From JAXLWB01 sp046328715 (lineage in GTDB: Bacteria; Chloroflexota; Anaerolineae; Caldilineales; Caldilineaceae), in the NCBI GenBank assembly GCA_046328715.1, contig JAXLWB010000006.1:62001-126000 (forward strand): DNA of 64,000 nucleotides, read 5' to 3'. The notes under the pieces were generated by a model. That model had not been told where the DNA came from, searched no databases, and saw nothing but the letters and a program-made list of their open reading frames with translations. This document shows positions 35,701-44,111 of the stretch, in pieces. The translations under genes and the position numbers were made by a program. Each line of letters starts with the position of its first letter. The stretch's first letter is position 1.

Positions 35701-38700
35701 CGCTCCAACAACTCGGCATCATCGCCCACCTGCTCGGTGACTGGACACAAGCCATCGCATGGTTGCAACAGGCACAACGGGTGCTCAATCAGATCGGCGA
35801 TGTGTTGGAAGAGGTACATACCCTAGCAACGCTCGCCATCCTCTACAGCCATTTGGGTGATTTTACCACGGCGCGCCAATGGCTGGAGCGCAGCCAGCAG
35901 CAATCGCAAATGACCGATGCACCTGCCGCCGAGCGTGCTACACTGCTGGCCCACAGTCTGCTCTTATGGTACGAGGAACAAAGAAGCAGTGCCCTGACCA
36001 CTGCCCAATTAGCCTATCGACTAGGAGAACAAGCGGGCCATCCTCAAGATCAAACCCACGCCCTGCTCCTCATTGCGCACATTCAACGAGAGATGCAGCA
36101 ATTCGAGGCAGCGGCGAGCAGCTATCAGCGTGCACTTGAACTTTGTGAACGGCTGACAGTCTACAAAGAGCGCTGGCTTGCCGAAGCGCAAGCCGGACTG
36201 GCGGCAGTGGAACAGGCACGCAACAATCAAGCTGCAGCGCAGGAGTGGCTGGAACCTTTGTTAAAGAGCCTGGCGCACTCGCCGCGCCTGGGGCTGCATG
36301 AACCATTTCGCCTTTACGGAATCGTCGCTCACCTGCTCCATATGCTGGGCGATGCACGTGCAGACACCTTGCTGGAACAAGGAATTCAGTTACTGCAACA
36401 AGATGCCTGTCAGATCCAGGATGATCGATTGCGCCAATCCTTCCTAGAAAAGGTAGCAAGCCATCGCTACTTACAGCAGGCAATCGAACAATCCCAGCAG
36501 CGTCCGCGCCCTCCACGATCAATCCCGAATGGCGTACTCCTGCCCATGCATCGGGGTGAGAGCCGCACGCCTGTCAAACACAATCTTCCCGTTCAAACCA
36601 TTCCCTTCATCGGTCGAAGCCGAGAGCTAGCCGAACTGTCGCAGCGCCTTTCACAAGCGGAGTGTCGGCTTTTGACATTGGCGGGACCTGGGGGCATGGG
36701 CAAAACCAGACTTGCACTCGAAGTTGCGCAACAGATTGTGACAACTGCTCAAAACAGCGATGCACCCTTCACATCGTTGAAACGCCACTTTGCGGATGGA
36801 ATTTTCTTTGTACCTCTTGCACCGCTGCAGAGCTCCGAGACACTTGTCCCGACGATTGCCACTGCGCTGGGCTTGGAATTGCGTAGCGCCAATCCCCAAC
36901 AGGAGCTCGTGGACTTTTTGCAGCCAAAACAGATGATGCTCATTTTGGATAATTTCGAGCATCTGCTGGCGGGTGCAAATGTGATAGTGCAACTTCTCCA
37001 ATCTGCCCCAGCCCTTCAGCTCATCGTCACCTCGCGCACACGGCTCAATTTACAGGGCGAAGTTGTCTATCAGGTTCCTCCACTTGCCCTTACTACCTCC
37101 ACGCAGCTAGCAGAAGCCAGCGCTTGCGATGCAGTTCAGCTTTTTGTTCAACATGCCAAACGCAGCGTAACCGGCTTGACACTCCAGCCTGACAATCTTC
37201 AAGCTGTTTTGCGCATTTGCCAGTTGGTAGAAGGAATGCCCTTAGGACTAGAGTTAGCGGCAGCCTGGAGCGAATGGTTGTCCTTGGATGAAATTGCCAA
37301 AGAGATCGAGAAAAGCAGCGACTTTCTTGCCAGCGATGCGCTGGATGTGCCAACTCGCCAGCGCAGTATGCGGGCCGTCTTTGAGTGGTCCTGGAAGTTG
37401 CTGGATGAGCGGGAGCGGCAACTCTTTTGCCAACTTGCAATCTTTCGCGGCGGTTTTACACGCGAAGCAGCCGAGCAGATCACAGGTGCCACGCTCCGTA
37501 CGCTGATTAGTCTTGCCAACAAATCTCTGCTCAATGCCCCTCACCAGCCAGGTATTGCTGTACGCTATCATGTGCATGAATTGCTGCGCCAATTTGCTGC
37601 GGAACAACTGAATGCGCAAACTGACAAAGGCTTGGTCATTGCCAATCGTCACAGCAACTATTACCTTGACTTCATTGCCGCACGCGAGCTGCGTATGGCG
37701 CGCAACGACCCAGTCGCAGCAGTAGCGGAGCTGCGTGCCGAAATCGACAATGTGCGCCAAGCCTGGCTACACGCCGTGGATCAAGCCAATATTGAGTTAC
37801 TTGGTAAAAGTGTCAGCGGGTTGGCACGCTTTTACGAACTAACAGGCATGTTCAACGAGACCCTACAGATGATGGGTTATGCCTTGGAACGGATGGACAA
37901 GGCAGCAGCGAAGATAAATAGTGGAACAGATGAAGATCAAACAGCACAGCAATTTCTTAGTAAAGCGTTGGCGCTTCAAGCCTTGGTTTTGGTAAAACTT
38001 GGCAAGTATGATGAGGGAATGGCCACGGCGCAACGCGCCATCCACATTGGGTCCACCAGTGGTAGCATGGATGGTGAAATGTATGGCCAATTCGTCGTGG
38101 CGCAAATTTGGTATCGTAAAGGGGATTATATCACTGCTCGCGCCTGTTTTGAGGGCGTGCGCCAACAAATTGTCTCCAATCTGGCATCGGTGGAGATGAC
38201 CGAATTGCTAAATGATGTCTGGTATGCTGTCCATGTCTGGTTAGGAAATATCGAAGGGGGGATGAGCAACTTTGCGGTGGCGCGTTCCTACTTTGACGAG
38301 TCGATTCGCATTTGCCAGATGCTCAAAAAAGTGCGTGCCGAACTCCATGCACGCATCAACCTGGCAAGTATGTTCATGCTCTCACGCAATTACACCGATG
38401 CCCGCCGCATTTATGAGGAATGTCTGGCGCTTGCCCGCAACCTAGAATATGCATGGGGTGAAGCCCAAGTCCAGCTTGAACTGGGTGAAGTGATGCGAAT
38501 GCTCGGCGAGTATTCATACGCAAGGCAGTTGTTGCTCCAGGCAGAAGTGCAACAAGCGAGAATTCAGGCAAAAGTGGAGCACGTCTACAATTATGCGATC
38601 CTCGCCCGTTTACATTGTTATCTCGGAGACTTCGAGCGAGCTCGCGCCTGGCTGCATCAAATCTTTACCGATCCTCTCTTTCAGAGCTCTGGCATACTTC

Positions 38701-41504
38701 AATTCTTTGGCTTCTCGCTGCGCTGCCTCTTGGCCTATCTCACTGGCGAAGCTGAAATGGCGCTACAGGCTGCACAAGAAGTTGTCCAAATTGGGCAGCG
38801 ACTCAACAAGTCAAACTGTCAAGCTGAGGGGTGGTTACTCCTCGGTCATGCAGCCTGTGCACTCGAATTGAGGGAGCAGGCAGAGCAGAGTTATCGTGAA
38901 GCGCAGCAGCTTTTCACCCAAATTGGAAACCATGCCGCTCTGGCAGAAGTTTGTGCCGGCTTAGCGTTACTCGCTCAGCAACAGGGCAATCTTGCCGAGG
39001 CTCAACGGCTGATTGAAGAGTTTCTCCCGCTGCTTGATGAGAAAAGCCAGCTTGGTCTGGATGAACCATTTTTCACCTATCTCGCTGCCTATCAGATTCT
39101 CGTTGCAGTTCGCAACCCACGCGCATCCTCGATCCTCAGCAATGCACACGCACGGTTACAAACCTACCTCGAACACATTGACAGTCAGGAATTACGTCAG
39201 TCTTTCCTGGGAAATGTCCCCACGCATCGCAACCTGGTCGCGACCTACACGGCACTGCAGCAGCAGCGTGAAACAGCCACTCCAGGGACGATGGCAAGTG
39301 ACATGACGACTCAACTGGTGAATGAGCCCAATTCCCTGGCGGCGCAACATCACCTTCCGACGATGTTGCCACCACTGGTTGGCCGCGAACGTGACCTATC
39401 CGAGATCACAGCTTGTTTACAGCGGCCTCGTGTCCGCCTGCTCACCCTGGTAGGGCCAGGCGGTATGGGCAAGACACGGCTGGCGCTGGCGGCAGCCCAA
39501 CAGTTGACTACACACTTTGAGGATGGTGTCTATCTGGTCGAACTGGCCAACGTGGACGATCCTACCTTGCTGCCTCAAGCGGTCGCTGCGGCGCTTGGCC
39601 AGAATTGGTCCACTGAAGCGGGCGGGGAAGATATCGTCGCTACCTACCTAGGTAACAAAAAGGTGCTGTTGGTGCTGGACAATTGTGAACACCTGCGCGA
39701 GACGGTCGCTTTTTGGGTCAAACGCTGGTTGAAGGCTTGTCCTACCCTGTGCATCCTCGCTACCAGCCAGGGTGCCCTGGCCATTGGCGGCGAAACAGTG
39801 TGGTCCGTGCCCACCCTCGCCTATCCAGTGCAGTCTGTAGGATTGGCGCCCGAGCAGTTGTTGAGCTTTGCAGCCATCCAGCTTTTCGTGACCCGTGCCC
39901 AGGAGGTCAAGCCAGGCTTCGCCCTCACTGCCAGCAACGGCGCCGCCATCGCCCAAATCTGTCAGCGGCTAGAGGGCATTCCGCTGGCGCTGGAACTGGC
40001 AGCGGCGCGTGTCAAGTTGCTCACCCCAACGGAGATCGCAACCCGGCTCAACCAATGCATCAATGTGGCGATCGGCGGCAATCAGCGCGCACCCGCACGT
40101 CATCAGACGATGCAGGCAGCGCTCGACTGGAGTTTTGACTCGCTGAGTGGGGAGGAGCAAAGCCTGTTTCAACAGCTAGCGCTCTTCGTAGGCGGCTTCA
40201 GCTTACAAGCAGTCGAAACCCTCACTAACGCCCCGGACGCGCTCTCGCCCCTAGCAAGGCTCATGGATCGTTCTCTGGTCACAGCCGAGACGGTGGGCGA
40301 ACAGACCCGCTATCGCATGTTGGGCATTATTCGTCAATATGCCTACGACAAACTGCTCGCCAGCGGCAATGCCCCTGCATTGCGTCAGCGCCACGCCGCC
40401 TACTTTTTGCAGCTGGCGGAGAGTGCTCAACTCGATGTCGAGGCAGATGGCGAATCGCTCTGGCTCCAGCCCGATGCGGATAATCTCAACAGTGCACTAG
40501 ACTGGGCGCTCAGCAGTGGCGCCACCCGCACCGCGCTGCGTCTGGCTGGGGCACTCCACTGGTATTGGTGGATGCGCGGTCGCCTGCGTGCCCAACAGCC
40601 AGCCCTCCAGCATGCCCTGACCCAGTTGAATCTTGACAACGACTGTACAGCCGCCGGCCCTGCGAGCGGCTGCGAGAACGAGCGAGCCGTACTCGCCTTT
40701 GCCGCCGGTACACTGCATGCGCTCTGGCAAGAAACAGACCAGGCGCGCCTGCTTCTCACCCAGGCGTTGACGCTCGCTCAAGCAGCGCAGCACCAGCATC
40801 TCGTCGGCCTTGCCTTGCGCCAGTTGGCAAGTGTGGCGATTCAGCAAAAGGAGTACAGCGCAGCCGATACGTTTATCGCCCACGGCCTTGCTGTCTGGCA
40901 AATGTTGGGCGGCAACTGGCATATTGCCTGGCTCTACTCCCACCAAGGCGACCTGGCCTATCAACGGGGAGACCGGACAGCTGCGTGGTTGGCCTTTGAA
41001 GCAAGCACCAAGCTGCCGGTAAATCCCGGTGCGCGCGGCTACCCCTTCCGCCGCATGGGTTACCTGGCGATGGAGCGTGGCGACCGCACCCAAGCGCTGG
41101 TACTTTGCCGTGAGAGCTTGCAGCTGAACATGGCCAGCGGTGACCACCAGGGCATCGCAGCCAGTCTGGTCGGGATCGCCAGCTTTACCATCTCTGAAAC
41201 AGAAGCCTTACCCAAAACTTCCCGCAATCTCCTACTACAGCGTGCGGCACAACTGCTCGGGGCAGTGGAACCGTTGCTCAAAACCGTTGAGGACCGTTTA
41301 CTTCCTATCGACCATGTAACCTACCTACAGACGACACACCTGCTACAGGAAGAGCTCGCCATTGTTTCGCCCACCGCCTTTCAAACGGCTCTAAGTCTCG
41401 GGCGATCGCTGACTGTCGCACAGGTCACCGATCTGGCGCTGCACGAGGATGATCCTGTATCACCTGGCGAAGCGCCATCACCATACGCATCAAGCGAAGC
41501 CTGA
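32772..41504 (+). CDS. Giant BTAD regulator with three tandem STAND ATPase-TPR modules
   Basis: 2910 residues. Winged helix and BTAD domain occupy about 1-280 (KARALLVYLVTEAA, DGLTTFFWPGYRDE, FGIEPDAITTTLYEEI). Three ATPase modules follow, each with its own P-loop and Walker B: GAGGMGKTRLAL near 368 and LLLILDNFEHLL near 442; GPGGMGKTRLAL near 1303 and MMLILDNFEHLL near 1388; GPGGMGKTRLAL near 2225 and VLLVLDNCEHLR near 2297. Each has a winged-helix RQRSMRAVFEWSW- or RHQTMQAALDWSF-type segment and long TPR arrays. Usual family members carry one such module. All three P-loops look intact. It diverges from the giant surface-protein operon and probably regulates it (inference). ATG 32772 has no strong ribosome site. 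Confidence 0.92.
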   Translation: MGAQPPSFEFFGQLKIAVDGKRITSFPSDKARALLVYLVTEAAASAVSAQSVNDKVHSRDGLTTFFWPGYRDESARASLRQVLHHLRRILGDDKREEKEHYLQITRQTVGFNATLPYTCDVHRFGQLLASCSTHPHEQMATCPVCIAQLREAIALYQGDFLAGFSIDDSTAFEEWRRIKQEQLHVQMLNALKLLTDVALASSDYETARSYAMRQLELEAWSEEAHRQVMRALALSGDRNAALAQYQNCRQILQAEFGIEPDAITTTLYEEIRSGRLEQEIRLRGALNALGAVENTLLPTMQTAADARSQPVIGQPSTALHFANLPTPTQPGEEAHPSSTIHPTPLVGRDQESAQIVNALCDSQNRLITLVGAGGMGKTRLALHVAERIRQLQPSIFVDGLYFVELTPVMRLADVATAIAAALRLSNQREDPQQAILNFVKDKKLLLILDNFEHLLPATSLLTELLAKAPDLCILVTSRIALTLYGEQMIQVQGIDYLLDKNYRLAEEVPAVRLFTQSARRANPHFAITEQNRTALLQLCRYLEGMPLALELAAVWTQWLTVAEISREIVRNADFLATNYGDMPARQRSMRAVFEWSWQLLSASEQRVLRQLSVFRGGFTRQAAEQVADAALDTLVSLVNKSMLRMSRVQVELSTNAPDDVLQGLAQEGVTTEGQSTNRYEFHELLRQFAASHLTSEEEAQAVHRHANYYLTFAIARESRLALSEPRQATDELLAEIDNFRAAWATAVNALDLPLMDATIHTLWLFYQLAGMVGEQERVFAQAIERIQQLPSDPAYAGEKSDHLRLLGKMLAYYGRVLQSRSRYDTALTVAQQAIEVSRAQGEVIGEALAHVVCGQTLSRKSQLQLAHEHLELALEQTKTHWQRLSHDEALQDTARVAYSWLATNALAMNEPVKARAYLVEGEFVCRNPGNVRGEMTYLYNCAHTDFHLGDLLLAQREYEQALKLARRLKYPWGEGISLQQLGIIAHLLGDWTQAIAWLQQAQRVLNQIGDVLEEVHTLATLAILYSHLGDFTTARQWLERSQQQSQMTDAPAAERATLLAHSLLLWYEEQRSSALTTAQLAYRLGEQAGHPQDQTHALLLIAHIQREMQQFEAAASSYQRALELCERLTVYKERWLAEAQAGLAAVEQARNNQAAAQEWLEPLLKSLAHSPRLGLHEPFRLYGIVAHLLHMLGDARADTLLEQGIQLLQQDACQIQDDRLRQSFLEKVASHRYLQQAIEQSQQRPRPPRSIPNGVLLPMHRGESRTPVKHNLPVQTIPFIGRSRELAELSQRLSQAECRLLTLAGPGGMGKTRLALEVAQQIVTTAQNSDAPFTSLKRHFADGIFFVPLAPLQSSETLVPTIATALGLELRSANPQQELVDFLQPKQMMLILDNFEHLLAGANVIVQLLQSAPALQLIVTSRTRLNLQGEVVYQVPPLALTTSTQLAEASACDAVQLFVQHAKRSVTGLTLQPDNLQAVLRICQLVEGMPLGLELAAAWSEWLSLDEIAKEIEKSSDFLASDALDVPTRQRSMRAVFEWSWKLLDERERQLFCQLAIFRGGFTREAAEQITGATLRTLISLANKSLLNAPHQPGIAVRYHVHELLRQFAAEQLNAQTDKGLVIANRHSNYYLDFIAARELRMARNDPVAAVAELRAEIDNVRQAWLHAVDQANIELLGKSVSGLARFYELTGMFNETLQMMGYALERMDKAAAKINSGTDEDQTAQQFLSKALALQALVLVKLGKYDEGMATAQRAIHIGSTSGSMDGEMYGQFVVAQIWYRKGDYITARACFEGVRQQIVSNLASVEMTELLNDVWYAVHVWLGNIEGGMSNFAVARSYFDESIRICQMLKKVRAELHARINLASMFMLSRNYTDARRIYEECLALARNLEYAWGEAQVQLELGEVMRMLGEYSYARQLLLQAEVQQARIQAKVEHVYNYAILARLHCYLGDFERARAWLHQIFTDPLFQSSGILQFFGFSLRCLLAYLTGEAEMALQAAQEVVQIGQRLNKSNCQAEGWLLLGHAACALELREQAEQSYREAQQLFTQIGNHAALAEVCAGLALLAQQQGNLAEAQRLIEEFLPLLDEKSQLGLDEPFFTYLAAYQILVAVRNPRASSILSNAHARLQTYLEHIDSQELRQSFLGNVPTHRNLVATYTALQQQRETATPGTMASDMTTQLVNEPNSLAAQHHLPTMLPPLVGRERDLSEITACLQRPRVRLLTLVGPGGMGKTRLALAAAQQLTTHFEDGVYLVELANVDDPTLLPQAVAAALGQNWSTEAGGEDIVATYLGNKKVLLVLDNCEHLRETVAFWVKRWLKACPTLCILATSQGALAIGGETVWSVPTLAYPVQSVGLAPEQLLSFAAIQLFVTRAQEVKPGFALTASNGAAIAQICQRLEGIPLALELAAARVKLLTPTEIATRLNQCINVAIGGNQRAPARHQTMQAALDWSFDSLSGEEQSLFQQLALFVGGFSLQAVETLTNAPDALSPLARLMDRSLVTAETVGEQTRYRMLGIIRQYAYDKLLASGNAPALRQRHAAYFLQLAESAQLDVEADGESLWLQPDADNLNSALDWALSSGATRTALRLAGALHWYWWMRGRLRAQQPALQHALTQLNLDNDCTAAGPASGCENERAVLAFAAGTLHALWQETDQARLLLTQALTLAQAAQHQHLVGLALRQLASVAIQQKEYSAADTFIAHGLAVWQMLGGNWHIAWLYSHQGDLAYQRGDRTAAWLAFEASTKLPVNPGARGYPFRRMGYLAMERGDRTQALVLCRESLQLNMASGDHQGIAASLVGIASFTISETEALPKTSRNLLLQRAAQLLGAVEPLLKTVEDRLLPIDHVTYLQTTHLLQEELAIVSPTAFQTALSLGRSLTVAQVTDLALHEDDPVSPGEAPSPYASSEA

Positions 41505-41648
41505 ACAGCCCAAATTTCGCAACGAAATGCGCATTGCACAATCACTAACGAGATCTGAATGACCGGAAGAGGTGCACCAGTTTACACAGTGCGAGAGACG
41601 CATTCGGTTAAACTGTTCACGAAGGTTACGAATAAGCTCGTCAGCGCG
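41505..41648. other. Short gap before the tandem repeat
   Basis: No gene. It holds GC-rich sequence that already shows weak similarity to the repeat units (CTCGTCAGCGCGGATGAG near its right end). Confidence 0.4.
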
Positions 41649-42327
41649 GATGAGTTCACGTTATCAGCGAGAAGATCACACTGTCGTGCTGACGAGTCGA
41701 TGCGCCAGGATGGCAAACAAGCTCGTCAGTACGGATGAGTTCATTCGCGAAGCGGCGATCCGGCTCGTCCGTACCGACGAATTAATCTGCAAAGGATGCA
41801 GCGTATTCGTCCGCATGGATGAATGCATTTGCCAGTCGGGAAACGCGCTAAGGCGGACGGATGAACGAATCTGCCAGGAGTGACGGTCTACTCATCTGCG
41901 CAGATAAATGCATTTGCCTGTCGGGAAACATACTCAGCCGGACGGACGAGCGAATCTGCCAGAAGCGACGGTCAACGCATCCGCACGGATGAATGCATTT
42001 ACTTGTCTGGAAACATACTCAGCCGGACGGACGAGCGAATCTACCAGAAGCGACGGTCGACTCATCCGCACAGATGAATGCATTTGCCAGTCGGGAAACA
42101 TACTCAGATGTCCGGCTGAGTGAATCTGCCAGGAGTGACGGTCGACTCATTCGCACAGATGAATGCATCTGCCAGCCGGGAAACGCGCTGAGGCGGACGG
42201 ACGAGCGAATCTGCCAGAAGCGAGGGTCGACGAATCCGCACGGATGAATGCATTTGCCAGTCGGGAAACGTACTCAGCCGGACAGATGAGTGAATCTGCC
42301 AGGAGTGATGGTCGACTCATCCGCAAG
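41649..42327. repeat. Tandem repeat, 85-bp period, about eight units
   Basis: Units begin with GATGAATGCATTTGCCAG at 41818, 41903 (GATAAATG), 41988, 42073, 42158 and 42243: the spacing is exactly 85 each time. Two older, degenerate units start near 41649 and 41734. Each unit is itself two related halves of about 42-43 bases (GATGAATGCATTTGCCAG and GATGAACGAATCTGCCAG). Unit junctions form the small palindrome CATCCGCACGGATG. Since 85 is not a multiple of 3 no long repeat protein is encoded. Not a CRISPR: there are no unique spacers. Confidence 0.92.
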
Positions 42328-42358
42328 GAGTCATTAGGCAAAAGGAATGCAGAGCGCT

Positions 42359-43195
42359 ATGCAGCAAGAGGAAATTACAGCACGATTTGACAAACAGGCG
42401 TCATCCTACGACCAGCAATGGAGCAAAATGGCTGCCATCTACGAGGCTTTGTACTTGCTCACAAGGACGATACTTGCCGATCTCCCCGCACAGGCAAAGA
42501 TCCTTTGCGTGGGAGCAGGAACCGGTGCCGAAATCCTCTATCTGGCCCAAAAATTTCCCGAATGGCACTTTACCGCTGTCGAGCCGTCGGCTGCAATGCT
42601 GGAAGTCTTTCGACGCCGGGCCGAGGAACAGGAAATTGCGGCCCGCTGTGTCTTCCATGTCGGCTATCTCGACTCGCTGCCGGCGACAGAACCATTCGAT
42701 GCCGCCACAGCCTTTCTGGTCTCACAATTTATCCTAGATCGCCACGCCCGCTCCAAATTCTTCCAAGCTATTGCCGACCGTTTGCGCCCAGCCGGTCTCT
42801 TGGTCAGTGCCGATCTGGCTGGCGACCTGGCTGCCCCGGAGTGCCAGGAGATGCTTAGCCTTTGGTCACGGGTGATGACGGGTAGTGGCACTCCCCCTTC
42901 TCCGGAAGCGATCGAGCGCATGCGCCAAACCTACAGTCAAGATGTAGGGGTTCTCCCACCCGGAGATGTGGGCAATATTCTCATACGTGGAGGCTTTGAC
43001 ACGCCGATGCGTTTCTTCCAAGCTGGGATGATACACGCTTGGATTGCGCGGCAATCTTTGAGCCAAGAGAATCAACTCTTATCAGAAGGGGACATTCAAG
43101 CGCAGCATATTGATACAGATGGCGGGGCTGTCATTACAATCCCAGAACACAAAAACATCACTCAGTCAGGTTCGTTTCCCAGCGCATATAGGTGA
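42359..43195 (+). CDS. Class I SAM-dependent methyltransferase
   Basis: 278 residues from ATG 42359 (an ATG 12 bases earlier is also in frame, but AAAGGA directly abuts it). Rossmann-fold motifs: ILCVGAGTGAEILYLAQKFP (motif I), FTAVEPSAAMLEVFRRR (motif II, acidic residue replaced by Glu), FDAATAFLVSQFI (motif IV) and LRPAGLLVSADLAG (motif V). Start FDKQASSYDQQWSKM is like UbiE/CmoA relatives. Substrate unknown. The gene starts right after the 85-bp repeat array, and its 3' end overlaps the convergent DoxX-like gene by 38 bases. Confidence 0.88.
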   Translation: MQQEEITARFDKQASSYDQQWSKMAAIYEALYLLTRTILADLPAQAKILCVGAGTGAEILYLAQKFPEWHFTAVEPSAAMLEVFRRRAEEQEIAARCVFHVGYLDSLPATEPFDAATAFLVSQFILDRHARSKFFQAIADRLRPAGLLVSADLAGDLAAPECQEMLSLWSRVMTGSGTPPSPEAIERMRQTYSQDVGVLPPGDVGNILIRGGFDTPMRFFQAGMIHAWIARQSLSQENQLLSEGDIQAQHIDTDGGAVITIPEHKNITQSGSFPSAYR

Positions 43196-43601
43196 CAAAG
43201 GCGAGCAACCCAAACAGAATCGCGGCCGTGATGGCGCTGCTCGTCTCTCCGCGCGAAGCGTGCAGGACACAGGTGCTGACAGCTACGATCATCAGCCCGA
43301 CTCCAGCCCAGGCGGTCAACCAGGTCCAGATGCGTGTGATGCCCGGCAAGAGTAGCCCCAGCGCCCCGAGCGATTCGGTCACACCGACGAAGAGGCGAAA
43401 CCAGGGTGCAAATTGTGAATTCATGATCGCCACCAATTCAGCCGGTGAGAAGATCATGATCCAGCCATGAAACAGAAACATGACGGCGAGTAGGATTTGC
43501 AGAATCCAGAGGCCGATGCGCATGGGGGTTCCAACGTTTCTCGACTTGGGCGCCAGGGTACCATTGGATGTGATAAACTCGGTTGCCATTGCGTTTTTCA
43601 T
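43158..43601 (-). CDS. DoxX-like small integral membrane protein
   Basis: 147 residues from ATG 43601, which has GAGGAGA 6-7 bases upstream (the longer open frame to 43691 lacks this). Four predicted membrane helices: ILQILLAVMFLFHGWIMIF, LFVGVTESLGALGLLLPG, WLTAWAGVGLMIVAVSTCVL and AITAAILFGLLAFVTY. The pattern of a first helix with FLFHGWIMI and then FVGVTESLGALGLLLPG is typical of DoxX/DoxX-like families, sometimes linked to quinone/redox functions. Role here unknown. Confidence 0.85.
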   Translation of the reverse strand: MKNAMATEFITSNGTLAPKSRNVGTPMRIGLWILQILLAVMFLFHGWIMIFSPAELVAIMNSQFAPWFRLFVGVTESLGALGLLLPGITRIWTWLTAWAGVGLMIVAVSTCVLHASRGETSSAITAAILFGLLAFVTYMRWETNLTE

Positions 43602-44111
43602 GTGAAGTCTCCTCTCTCTTTTGTTGATTCCTTGCTCCGATGGCTCCATTCTAGCAGAGCGGTAGGGCATTGTCTTGAACAAAAACGACATCCCCTCAGC
43701 GTAAGAACAGTTTTCTCCACTTATAATGGGCGAGCAGGCATCCGCAATCGGTGCTTGCCCAACAATCCATTTGCGGATATAATCGTCAAACGCCCGTAAA
43801 ATGCCAGCGCCATTCCATCCAGGCCATTACATGGTTACGGGGCTAAGGCGATTCGCCGTAAGCTATGCTTTATCGATCTCACAGACTAGCTCGCCACTTT
43901 GCCATTTATACTTAACGACAAGCCGCTTCGGTGTAAGTTACACTTTTCGTGTGACATTGGGATCGATCCCAATCGCTGTAAAAAATTAGTCAGCCAACCA
44001 AACATGCACAACGAAGGATGAGATAGCAGGTTGCAAGTTTTTCGCAATTCGCCATGGGCAACTCGCTGTTTTCATAGTAGGCCGACCTTTGAAAAGGGAG
44101 ACACCGCGGTT
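43602..44111. other. Intergenic region upstream of the fourth BTAD regulator
   Basis: No supported gene. It holds two palindromes, GTGTAAGTTACAC (43931-43943) and ATTGGGATCGATCCCAAT (43956-43973, perfect 18 bases), and a direct repeat TTCG-N2-GTAAG-N-TA-N2-CTTT at 43852 and 43927. These are candidate operators; they do not match the ATCGTTAYRAA units seen before the other BTAD genes. Confidence 0.55.

Noticed and set aside
41649..42327. CRISPR array
   Set aside because: The 85-base units are similar over their whole length, with no unique spacers, and no cas genes are near.
41572..42390. Several overlapping short plus-strand open frames in the tandem repeat
   Set aside because: Period 85 breaks the frame each unit, no ribosome sites, Arg/Cys-rich non-coding look.
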